A stretch of 64,000 nt of DNA from Emydura subglobosa. Its lineage: Eukaryota > Chordata > Testudines > Chelidae. Made by a program: the position numbers and the translations under genes. The notes under the pieces were generated by a model that saw nothing but the letters and a program-made list of their open reading frames with translations, did no database searches and was not told where the DNA came from. The DNA lies in contig ML680053.1 of assembly GCA_007922225.1 (NCBI GenBank), forward strand, positions 10,936,870-11,000,869, written 5' to 3'. Shown here one piece after another: positions 24,170-56,225 of this stretch (the stretch's first letter is position 1; each line of letters opens with the position of its first letter).

Positions 24170-25357
24170 CTCAGTGTTTGCTTTTGTTGTTGTTGTTCCA
24201 GTTCTTGGTTATTGTTAGTAATTTCCCAGCATTATCCAGATGCTTTGTAACCACAGCAATTGATACAGCTTCAAATTCCCTTTTTATTTTCCCCCAAATG
24301 ACTTCTGGATATCTATTTGTAGAGGCCAAATGTTACAAAGTGCTTTTATCCCATTCTTCAAACAGACATAATGCACTGATCCATCATGCTGCTTGGTTCT
24401 TTATGTTTATTTCCCTGCACCATTTATTCAGAGGCTTAAATCTAACGCAGTTCAATTTACTTTGCTAGTTGAGTAGTGAGTTAAATAGTTGAGCTATGTT
24501 TTTCTTTATAAAGGTAACCATTTTAGTATCACACTTACTATTCACCCACAAGACAGACCTGTTTTGTGTCGGGGATAGGTGATAAGAAAGCATATGCAGA
24601 TTTATATATCACACACACCAGGTGTCTAAGGTAAATCAGTTCTGCAAAATTAGGTTTAAACATTTTTTTACAAAAAGTTCAGGTTGTGTTTTTTTGTTAC
24701 TGTCCTTTTAGAAATACTAATGTTTTTGATACAATTTTCAATGTTTATGTTCTTTTAATGCTCTTGTTCCCCCCAATCTCAAGGCTGCCAAAGTCTGAAA
24801 GCCTCAGATTGGCTTTGAAGTTAATACACTATTGTCAGACAGAGTTAGAACCAATGTTGGAAATGGACAAGAACTTATTTTGTAAATTACCCCAGTGCAG
24901 GTGTGATAACTACCATCTTTGCTGTGTCCAGGAATTCTTGTGTGGACCTCCCAAGCTAAAAACAAGAGCCTTTATGCATTGAACTATCTGATTGAGTCCC
25001 ACAATTGGTAGCTGTAACAGACCCCTCTGTGGACTGGCCAAGGCAGGGAAATGTGTAACACACTGAACAGTGGCTTACATAGGCATGGCTTAATTAGGGG
25101 TTTGGTTTTGAGCTGTATTCCATTTCCCCGCCTTCTCACCAGAGTGAGACCTAAGTGGGGAGTTAACTAGAGGCAGAACGGAACCACTTCTTAATTAATA
25201 ATAAGGCAGTCTTTACTGTTCTAGAGGTCCACAAAGCCACCATTTCCCAAACATATGAAAGCTGGCTCCCCACTTCCAGTAAAATGAAACCAATCTTCTC
25301 CCCTTTCGTTCTGCAAGTATTTTTAAAGGCTTATCCATCTTAATTTACACATCTTCT
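24170..25357. other. Gene-free DNA
   Basis: No exon is supported. Around 25010-25350 the sequence has the look of a dispersed repeat flanking the LINE that follows, but no termini could be defined. Confidence 0.45.
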
Positions 25358-28300
25358 GTGCTACCTGACCCCAGGCTAGTCCTTCATGCTCCCACTGGAA
25401 ACAAGTCCCAGGCTTGGGAAATGCTGCAGTACACCCTGAATGAAGACAGGAGGATGTTGTGGGATAGAGAGGCTAGCTGGCGGTTGGAGTGCGGGGACGG
25501 GGTGTTCCTTAGTCACCTCTCCGCCTGTGCAGGCGGAGTGGCCACCCTTTTGTCCCCCAACCTGCAGACCGAGGTTCTGGGGGTCACCGAGCTCATGCCA
25601 GGCCTCCTGGTGCACCTCCGGGTCCGCATGGAGGGGCTGATGTTGAATCTTTTCAACGTCTACGCCCCAAATGCGGGCCCAGAGTGGGTGCGGTTTTTCC
25701 AGCAAGCATCCGCCATCCTTGGCACCCTGGATCCTCGTGAATGCCTGGTCCTGGGCAGGGACTTTAACACCATCCTGGAGGAATGAGACCGCACGGGGAC
25801 TGAGCACTGCTAGGCCACCGCCGCCATCCTCCGGGAGACTGTAGACCATCACTCCCTGGTAGACGTCTGGCGCGACCAATACCTGGATGACGTCGTCACC
25901 TTCACCTTTGTCTGGGTGGGGGAAGACCGGTCGAACAATTCCCGGTTGGACAGCATCTACCTTTCCCATCACCATCTCTCATGTGCCTGCTCCTCCGGTA
26001 TACAGCCAGCCCCGTTCTCGGATCACCACTTGGTGACCATGACGGCCTCTCTCACTGCGGAGCGGCCGGGGCCGGCCTACTAGCACTTTAACAACAGCCT
26101 GCTGGAGGATGTGGGCTTTGTGGCGTCCTTCTGGGAGTTCTAGCTGGCCTGGCGGGAGCAGAGCACGCCTTTCCCTTGGCACAGAGCTGGTGGGACGCGG
26201 GGAGGGTGTGTGCCCAGCTCTTCTGCCACGACTACACTCGGGTGACCAGCCGGTGGCAGGATGTGGGGATAGAGCAGCTGGAGGGGAAGATCTTAGTGCT
26301 GGAAAGGCGTCTTGCTGCCAGCCCTGAGGATCCATCCCTCCGCGGAGCGTGCCAGGAAAAGATGGAGGAACTCTGGGCCCTCGAAGACCTTCGGGCTCGG
26401 GGTGCCTTTGTTCGATCCCGCATCCGTCTCCTTCGGGACATGGATCACAGCTCCCGCTTCTCCTACACCCTGGAGAAGAGGAGGGGGGCCCGGAAGCATG
26501 TCACCTGACTTCTGGTGGAGGACCAGCGGAGATGAGCGGAAGACCCAGGGCCTTCTATGCTAGCCTCTTCTCCCTGGACCCGACCAAAGCCATCGCCTGC
26601 CAGGTGCTCTGGAACGAACTTCCCACGGTCGGCATGGGTGACCGGGAGCGGCTGGAGCTACCTCTAACTGTGGCTGAATTCTCGGGGGCACTCCGCCTCA
26701 TGCCCACAAATAAATCTCCAGGCATGGATGGGCTGACCATGGAGTTCTACCGCACATTCTGGGACGTCCTCATCCCGGACCTCGCCATGGTCTGGGCCGT
26801 GTCTGAGGGCAGCAGAGTGCTCCTCCTCTCATGCTGGTGAGCCATGCTCGCCCTGCTGCCCAAGAAGGGGAACCTCCGCAACCTTTGGAACTAGCGTCCT
26901 GTCTCACTCCTTGGCACGGACTATAAAATTATGGCCAAGGCCTTCTCGCTGCAGCTGGGGTCCGTGCTGCAGGACGTGGTACATCCCGACCAGACCTACA
27001 CCGTCCTGGGCCGCACCATCTTCGAAAATCTCTATCTGGTCCGGGACCTCCTGGAGCTTGGGTGTAGGGATGGCCTGTTGTTAGTCCTCCTGTCCTTGGA
27101 TCAGGAGAAGGCATTCAACAGGACGGACCACAGGTATTTCCTGGACACCCTGCAGGCGTTTGGCTTCAGGCCCCGCTTCGTGGGTTTTCTCTGGGTGCTG
27201 TACACCTCCGCGGAGTGCCTGGTCAAGCTCAACTGGATCCTGACCGAACCGGTCAGCTTCGGGTAAGGAGTGCATCAAGGCCGCCTGCTGTCGGGCCAGC
27301 CATACTCTCTGGCCATTGAACCCTTCCTCTGTCTCCTTCGCCGGAGGCTGACGGGGTTGGTGCTCCATGAGCCAGAGCTGAGGCTGGTCCTGTCAGCGTA
27401 CGCCGATGACGTGCCTCTCATGCTCCAGGACCCAGGCGACTTGACGTGGCTGGAGGCTTGCCTGGCCATCTACTTGGCAGCCTCCTCCTCCCAGGTCAAC
27501 TGGGTCAAGAGCTCTGGCCTGATGGTAGGGGCTGGGTGGCAGATGAGCTCCCTTCCTCCCGCGCTTTAAGCCATCCAGTGGAGCGCGGGTCCTCTGCTGT
27601 ATCTGGGCATTTACCTTTCTGCCACCCATCCCGCCCTGGTGGAGAACTGGCAAGATTTGGAGGTCAGGGTGTCTGTGCGGCTGCAGAGATGGACAGGATT
27701 GCTCCGGTGCCTCTCCCTTCGGGGGAGGGCACTGGTGCTCAACCAGCTAGTCCTGTCCATGCTCTGGCACCGGCTCAAAACTCTGGTCCCAACCCCGAGC
27801 TTCCTGGCCCACCTCCAGAAGACAGTTCTGGAGTTCTTTTGGCCAGGACTGCACTGGGTCTCTGCAGGGATCCTGAGTCTCCCCCTGGAGGAAGGAGGGC
27901 AGGGCCTGTGCCGTACCCACAGCCAGGTCCACACTTTCCACCTCCAGGCCCTGCAGAGGCTCCTTTATAGTGCAGGTAGTCTGGCATGGAGCCACTTAGT
28001 GCACGCCTTCCTCCGCCACCTCCAAGGGCTCCGATACGACCAGCAGCTCTTTTATTTCCATCTGAGAGGTCTTCCGTGAGACCTCTCCGAGCCGCTGGTC
28101 TTCTACCAGGACCTCCTCTGGACCTGCAGGCTGGTCTCGGCCTCCAGGCCCCTTGCGGTCACCGAGGGGGAGGATCTCCTCACAGAGCCCCTGCTACACA
28201 ACCCCCAACTCCGTGTGCAGGTGGCAGAGTCCCCCTCGGTGCGCCAGAGGTTAGTCTTGGCAGGAGTCACCAAGATCAGAGATCTCCTGGACTATGACCA

Positions 28301-29340
28301 GGGGGACTGGATGGATCCCCAGGCGCTGGCTTGGCACATGGGGCTCTCCACCCTTCAAACCCCCCGGCGCGTACTGCAGGAGATGAAGGCAGCCTTGCCC
28401 CCCGCTGCTCAGGTCTACCTCGAGTGGGTCTTGCGAGAGGGCACTCCCCGCCCCCCCCCAGTCCAAGCCCTCCGGCCACTTTCCATTGGGCCCCGGCCCC
28501 ATGAGTCCCCATGAGGCCTCGCTCTCTCCACACACCGAGCCGGCTGCATGCCCTGCAGCTCGTCCTCTTTCGGACTGTGCTGAGGGACCATCTCTACATG
28601 CTCGTGCTCCACACCCTTCACTTCCTTGCCCTCGTGTCCCGCCCTGACACCAAGTGGCGGGACCTGTTGCCTCCTGCGGAGGGTGAGGATCCCCAGTGGG
28701 CCAGTCTTTACTCCACCCTGACCCCACAGCCCACCGGGGACATCAGTTGGCAGCTCCTTCACGGAGCCGTGAGCACGGGCGTGCTCTTGGCGCGGTTCAC
28801 CCCTCATCCTGACACCTGCCCCTTTTGCAGCGTGAGGGAGACCCTGGCGCATGTTTATCTGGAGTGCGCCAGGCTGCAGCCCCTGTTCTGGCTCCTCCAT
28901 AGCCTCCTGCTGAGGTTCTGGCTGCACTTCTCCCCACACTTGTTTTTATACACACATCCCATCTATGGCCCCACAAAAATCGCGGGATCTCCTCGTCAAC
29001 CTCCTCCTCGCCCTGGCCAAAATGACTGTCTACAAGACCAGGGAGAGGAGGTTGGCTGGGGGGGCGCTCTGCGACTGTAGGGCCTACTTCCATTCCCTTG
29101 TGCACTCACACATCCTGGCAGAGTTCCTCTGGGCAGTGTCTGCCGGCTCCCTTGACACCTTCTGGGGGCAGTGGGCGCTGTCTGGGGTTCTCTGCTCGGT
29201 GTCCCATTCTGGTTCCCTCCATTTGCCCCTGTGACCCCCACGCCCGCTCCTTTTTTCATTCTTTGTCCCACGCAATCAGTTGTGTCCTGGATCCAGTGAC
29301 TCCTCCAGGGGGAGGGGCCTTTCACTTCCCAGTTCACAAA
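25358..29340 (+). mobile_element. Tx1-like (L1 group) non-LTR retrotransposon, decayed
   Basis: This is a GC-rich island of transposon origin. Pieces of one long ORF2 follow in order: apurinic endonuclease (NLFNVYAPNAGPEWVRF at 25650; LVLGRDFNTILEE at 25750, where the expected Gly-Asp has become Gly-Arg-Asp; SDHHLVT near 26015), reverse transcriptase (NKSPGMDGLTMEFYR near 26710; LLSLDQEKAFNRTDH near 27095; LVLSAYADDVPLM with the catalytic Tyr-Ala-Asp-Asp near 27405), thumb and connector (GRALVLNQLVLSMLWHRL near 27725), and a C-terminal Cys/His zinc site (CPFCSVRETLAHVYLEC near 28820). At least seven in-frame stops (for example 25784 TGA, after LSCW at 26838, after FG at 27264, after LRGLP at 28077) and a frame shift near 28970 kill it. 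Many stops look like CGA to TGA changes. The 5' part, including ORF1, is missing. The Tx1 assignment rests on recognition of similar turtle and amphibian proteins. Confidence 0.8.
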
Positions 29341-31200
29341 TAGTATACCCTTTTGTAGCCATCTGGCCTGACTTTACCACACTTTGTACAAGGAAAGGTT
29401 CCAGGATCCATAACTGAAAGCTGTCTAGCTAAAAACACTGGAAGCCACAGAAGGCTTTTTTCATGTCAAATACTTGCTGTAACTGGAGTAGTCATCTTTT
29501 TCCAGAAGAGACAAGATCTGTAAGTTTAATAGTTTTCCGTTTCTCTTATGCTGTCTCCAATGCTGCATCTGTTAGTCTTTTGGAATAGCGTATTTTAGAG
29601 TAGGTTCATCCTCAAAAGCAGCTTTTAGGAGAGGCAATGAACTCATCCCATGTTAGTTATTGATTGCAGTGCTCACCACTGTTCAGAATCTGTTGATACT
29701 GGCACTCTGGTAACATCTGGACAAGATTTTCTCTGTTATAGTTCCAGCCAGTGTCACTTTCCCTCTCATTATTAATGTTTTGATCTGATGCAATGTCTGT
29801 GCAGCTTTTTTAAATTAATCATTTTTATATAACAGCACAAGGACATAAAGCATTATTCCAAAGAGCAAATGCTTTTACATTTCTATCCTTAAAGGACCTG
29901 ATCATCAGTTCAGTAGAGTCACTCACTTACACCAAGGCTGAATTTGATGCAAAAATTGCTGGAATAAAGATTGCAGCCTCCAGCCCCTAGTTTAGTCCAC
30001 TTATTTTTAACTGTAAGAAATCAATAACAACTCAGACTTGCATTATGTTGCAGCTCTTTACATTGATGCTTTCTTTAAGATTATATGTAATACCTAAATA
30101 TCCTGAGAATCCTTAATGTTGTGTTCGCTATTTTGAGCATAAGTGAGAAATCATGTGATCCACCAGTACATGGCACTAGTGGCTCATCCCTCCTCTGGGA
30201 TAACAGCCTTCTATTGCTGCTAACATAGTTAAGTCCTGTAACTCAAGTGATAGAAATCTTGCTGAAGGATCAGAGGCCAAAGCCTGATAAAGATACAAGA
30301 TGTGGGAATTGTTATGGTTGTACATAATCTGTTTTCACCTTTTTTCTTAAAAAACCCTCCTAGGAAATTACACTAAAAACTATGTTAAAAGAACATTCTT
30401 AAGATTACAAAGGTAAGCACAGAAAAGTTGGAAAATGCCAGAATTAAGGTTATCTGTGCAACCTTAATTTGCCCTCTTTGTGTGTATGCATATGATACAA
30501 CTTTTAATTACATGATCACACTCTATTTTTTCCACAGACCCCCTGCCTCATTTTTTGCACAGTACGGCTGCACAAGGAGGCAGAATTAGACTGAGTGGGG
30601 AACCTTACATCTGACATTTCTAAACTGTCATATGCTTTTGTTGCAACCTAAATAAAGCTTTTTTCACTTTTTTTGTATGCAGTACATAGAGAATGTGATG
30701 GAAGCCAGCTGCGAAACCTGCTCATATTATAACCAAGAAGAAAAACAAGCAATAAAGGAAGGAAAGGACATCGCAGAGAAGTGAAGTGATTTCTTAGCAT
30801 CAGTCTCTTTGCAGGCGACGTTAGATACTGTCAGAAATCAGGGCCTGCAATACAGCTCATCTCCAGGCAACCCCATCAGTACAGCTAGCCTGCAGGAGGC
30901 TGCTTAATTGCCCCTTCACCTGATTGGCTGGAGAGGCCAGCAAAGGCTGTTGTGATTGCTCCTTTGTTAACTTGTTTTTGCTGCTCCTGCCTTGCACCCA
31001 GTCTGCCCCTGTTTGGGCAGTGTGGTAGGGTGCTTGGAGGGCTGGGCAGCCTAGCAGTTAACATACCTGACTTCTGGCCCCTTGCTGCTCTGTCAGGTGT
31101 AGAGGTGCCTGGTTCCTGACCCTCAGCTGGGAATCTTGTGACTTCCACCTGCATCTGGGCCTCAACCCTCCACCAGGTCCCAGCCCAGCACCCTGTGGGA
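29341..31200. other. Gene-free DNA
   Basis: No exon, RNA gene or clear repeat end is supported. Near 29895-29950 the words 'ggacctgatcatcagttcag' and 'cttacaccaaggctgaattt' recall the fold-back families noted elsewhere. Confidence 0.5.
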
Positions 31201-31564
31201 AGCAATACTAGCAAGGGTCCTCCCTGTATAGAGCCTAAATGGCTAGTTAAAAGGTTAAAATTCTTACGTGTCATATTTGATACTAAATTACTTTGGAAAG
31301 ATCATATAAATTATGTTAAAGGAAGGATAGGATTAACCTGCTTAAGTTTTGGTGGGACTAATTGAGGGTCAGATAAGAAAACACTGCTGATGGAACATTA
31401 AGCAGACTAGTTATTGACTATGGCTGCCAAGCTTTTGGGTCAGCATCAAAATCAGAATTTAAAAAGTTAGATTTAATACAAGGCCGGGCTCTATACATTG
31501 TGTATGGTGCATTTATTACAACACCCATATAAGTGCTACAGATAGCTTCTAGTGAAATACCAGT

Positions 31565-32024
31565 CAGAGCCAGCCCTAGATCAAATGACACCCCAGGGGA
31601 GGAACGTCTTGACTGGCCCCCCTCCACCAAATACACTTTCACAATTACCCACTACAACAAGGTTCACAATATCCTAGCCAGGCTCTCACTTCACTTCAGT
31701 TTGTTCTTATACCTCACTGACTGATGGGTAACGCCCTGCCCCTTATATACCTGTGAGGGCATGGCTGAAAACGTACTAGGAGATTCAAGGGAAATGTAGT
31801 TCTTAGAAAGCCTGGAAAGTTCCATGAGATTCTATAAAGATCCGGAACATTCTAGGAGGTTAGTGAAAAATGAATCCAGATATGGAATACCTGAAACATT
31901 TTACTTCAAACATTCTATTTTCCCTTTTGTCACTAACAACAAAAACAGCCCCCTGAGCCTGGCACTATCCAAGCCTGGTACCACACATGGTCACCTAGGT
32001 CGCCTGCCCCTAAATCCAGCCCTG
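31565..32024. mobile_element. hAT-like MITE inserted in the RNase H LINE
   Basis: The 460-bp insert starts CAGAGCCAGCCCTAG and ends …AATCCAGCCCTG (reverse complement CAGGGCTGGATTTAG). ATACCAGT (31557-31564) and GTACCAGT (32025-32032) are a 7/8 target duplication of hAT size. Removing the insert restores the LINE frame from …QIASSEIPV to TLQIKLLDL. No transposase is coded. Confidence 0.78.
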
Positions 32025-33082
32025 GTACCAGTTACACTACAAATTAAACTACTGGACCTAACTTTCTGGGCCAAAGTTAATGGGAACTGCAATGATCAAA
32101 GTATCAAACAAATTTATGAGGATTATTGGGAATTCAATAGGCGAACTATATAGCACATGATGTAAGAACTCCACATGCCATTTGAATTAAAGTGTGGATG
32201 CAGGAGATGAAAGACAAGGAAAAAGCTAAATGAAGCCAAAACTTTCCGTCATGGAGAAAATTAGTTATGGATGGAAAATTGCGTATCCAAATATGCATTT
32301 AGATTTATTTCACAAATGTAAGAGTAAAAGAGAAACTAGTTATTAAAAATGAAGTATTCCAGTATATAGATGAAAAGTGGAGGGTTTTTTTGTCAAATAT
32401 ATACAGATGGATCCAAAAAAGGACAAATAGGGCATGACATATTGTGTATCAAAATTGGGAATTAGTACATCTGAAAGAATATCTGACTATGTAGCTGTCA
32501 TGACAGCCAAACTATTAGTGATAATGCTAGCATTAAATTGGATCGATCTGGCATGTATACCCAGCAACAGTAGTCTTGTTTTCTGATTCAATCTCAGGCT
32601 TTATGGCAATAAAGGGTCTCTCAGTATGTAGAAGTGATTGAATCAATGAAATTATATTTCTAATACCAGAGTTAGTACAGATGGGGATACATGTAGCATT
32701 AGCTTGGATTCCAGTGCATATTGAGATAACAGGGAACAAAATGTCAGACAAAGCAGCTGAAAATGCTGTGTGAAATGGAAGGATTGACATAGAAATACCC
32801 TTAAATAAACAGGAATTCAAATGCCTAGTACAGACAAATTTAAAAGAGGAATGGCAAAAAAATTGGATTAATGAAAAAAAAGGAAGAACATTTTTTTTTA
32901 ATTGTGGCATAGAGTTGATTACAATGTACTTCAGGGCTTGGATAGGACTAATGAAGTGCTTTTGTTTAGAGTACTAATACGCCATTTTGGCAAACAAAAT
33001 TCTTTTTCGAATAAAAAGGCACAAAGATGGATATGTGCACGCTGTACGATGGAAGAAATAATTGATCACCTTTTATGGGTAT

Positions 33083-33298
33083 AAAGTTCCAGAGGGGTAG
33101 CCATGTTAGTCTGTATACAGCAAAAATGAGAGTCCTGTAGCACCTTAAAGACTAACAAATTTCTGCGGGCATAAGCTTTCATGGGCTGCAACCCACTGAC
33201 GAATCTGCATCTGATGAAGTGGGTTGCAGCCCATGAAAGCTTATGCCTGCAGAAATTTGTTAGTCTTTAAGGTGCTACAGGATTCTCCTTTTTTTAAG
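33083..33298. repeat. Fold-back element in the RNase H LINE
   Basis: The left arm (33133-33197, from tcctgtagcaccttaaagac to gggctgcaacccac) and the right arm (33214-33280) are reverse complements over about 65 bp with a single clear mismatch. The loop is under 20 bases (acgaatctgcatctgatg). GGGTAT flanks both sides (33077-33082 and 33299-33304) and looks like the target duplication. The same family recurs at 39270-39790. Transcribed, it would form a long hairpin. Confidence 0.8.
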
Positions 33299-33664
33299 GG
33301 GTATGTAAGGGCTTTGCTAAAGAAATTCAAACATGTTAGGGTAAAAAAAAAATTACATTATGTGATTCAGTCAAAATGTCACGGAACTGGAGGATTATTA
33401 ATAAGGTGCTGATACATTATCTGAAAGACACAGGGCAGAGTGAGAGGATAGAAACCACTAAGTAGTGAGGAATTATAGTTGCTGGAGGCTATAGTCCATT
33501 CAGTGAAGTCTGCTTCCCTGTTAAAAAGAAAAAAAGCTTTGCCACTAAAGCCCAAACCCTAACAGGTATTTAGGCTCCTCCATTGAAATCAATGAAGATA
33601 GGAGACTAAGGACCCCGGGTGGACCTGAGCCTGGCTACCCCACTCTCCCTCAGTGCCAGGCTAG

Positions 33665-33805
33665 ATTGGAGTTTTCAGCAGTGTGGCAGTTCTCGTCACT
33701 AGGCCGTCGGTCTGCTTTGCGGCGTGGGGAGGACGCTTTACGGTGGTGCGTCGGCCCGGGGGCCGGCGACCGCGCTTTACGGTTGCGTGGCAGGGGGCGG
33801 GGAAG
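33665..33805 (+). promoter_or_regulatory. EED: EED leader with in-frame GTG codons upstream of the ATG
   Basis: The EED frame is open upstream of the ATG as far as a TAG at 33662-33664. Within it lie GTG codons at 33683, 33743 and 33746, which would add 41, 21 or 20 residues. Mammalian EED is known to make longer isoforms from non-AUG (GUG) starts in the leader; the reading frame here would allow the same. Whether these codons are inside the transcript depends on the unmapped transcription start. The predicted extension is Arg/Gly-rich and has no domain I recognise. Confidence 0.6.
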
Positions 33806-56014
<22,209 letters not shown>

Positions 56015-56225
56015 GTTACTTTTTAAAATTAAAAGTAGAAAATACATTGTTGGTTTACAGTGTAACCTGTTAACTAGCTTGTACTGTAGTTGCATTCAAA
56101 ATAGCTTTTTCCAGTGTTCAGTTAGCCGAAGCTGAACTTAGTGATGTTTACATTCTTTGTACTGTTGTCCTGCTCAAACTCAGCTGCTTTCATTAATAAA
56201 AAATATTTTTATAAAGCTTTATGCA
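56015..56225 (+). terminator. EED: EED 3' untranslated region and polyadenylation signal
   Basis: AATAAA at 56195-56200 (in cattaataaaaaatattttt) is the first canonical signal after the stop. Cleavage is expected 15-25 bases later. The resulting 3' UTR would be about 200 bases. A second AATAAA at 56924-56929 could give a longer form. Confidence 0.75.

Larger units (their letters stand above)
31206..33415 (+). mobile_element. RNase H-encoding LINE (I/jockey-like), decayed
   Basis: Scattered frames on + form the C-terminal half of a non-LTR polyprotein. The thumb reads FDTKLLWKDHINYVKG (31265) and VIDYGCQAFGSASKSEFKKL-like (31405). A second part reads LLDLTFWAKVNGN (32050) and IYEDYWEFN (32115). 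An RNase H1 domain follows: IYTDGSKKGQIG (32400, first Asp), CSDSISGFMAIK (32580), then AWIPVHIEITGNKMSDKAAENA (32700-32765, split here by eye), with the His-x-x-x-x-x-Asn and Asp of the RNase H tail. A Cys/His tail (WICARCTMEEIIDHLLW) lies near 33030. Many stops and shifts are present. A hAT MITE (31565-32024) and a fold-back element (33083-33298) interrupt it. The N-terminal endonuclease and fingers/palm are missing. Confidence 0.72.

Noticed and set aside
25376..25975. 199-codon antisense open frame in the Tx1 region
   Set aside because: It is the shadow of the endonuclease frame on + in GC-rich DNA and has no domain of its own. The other long antisense frames at 27600-28940 are the same effect.
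1..33600. Search for PICALM exons upstream of EED
   Set aside because: None recognised. In mammals the two genes are far apart, so absence in 33 kb is not surprising.
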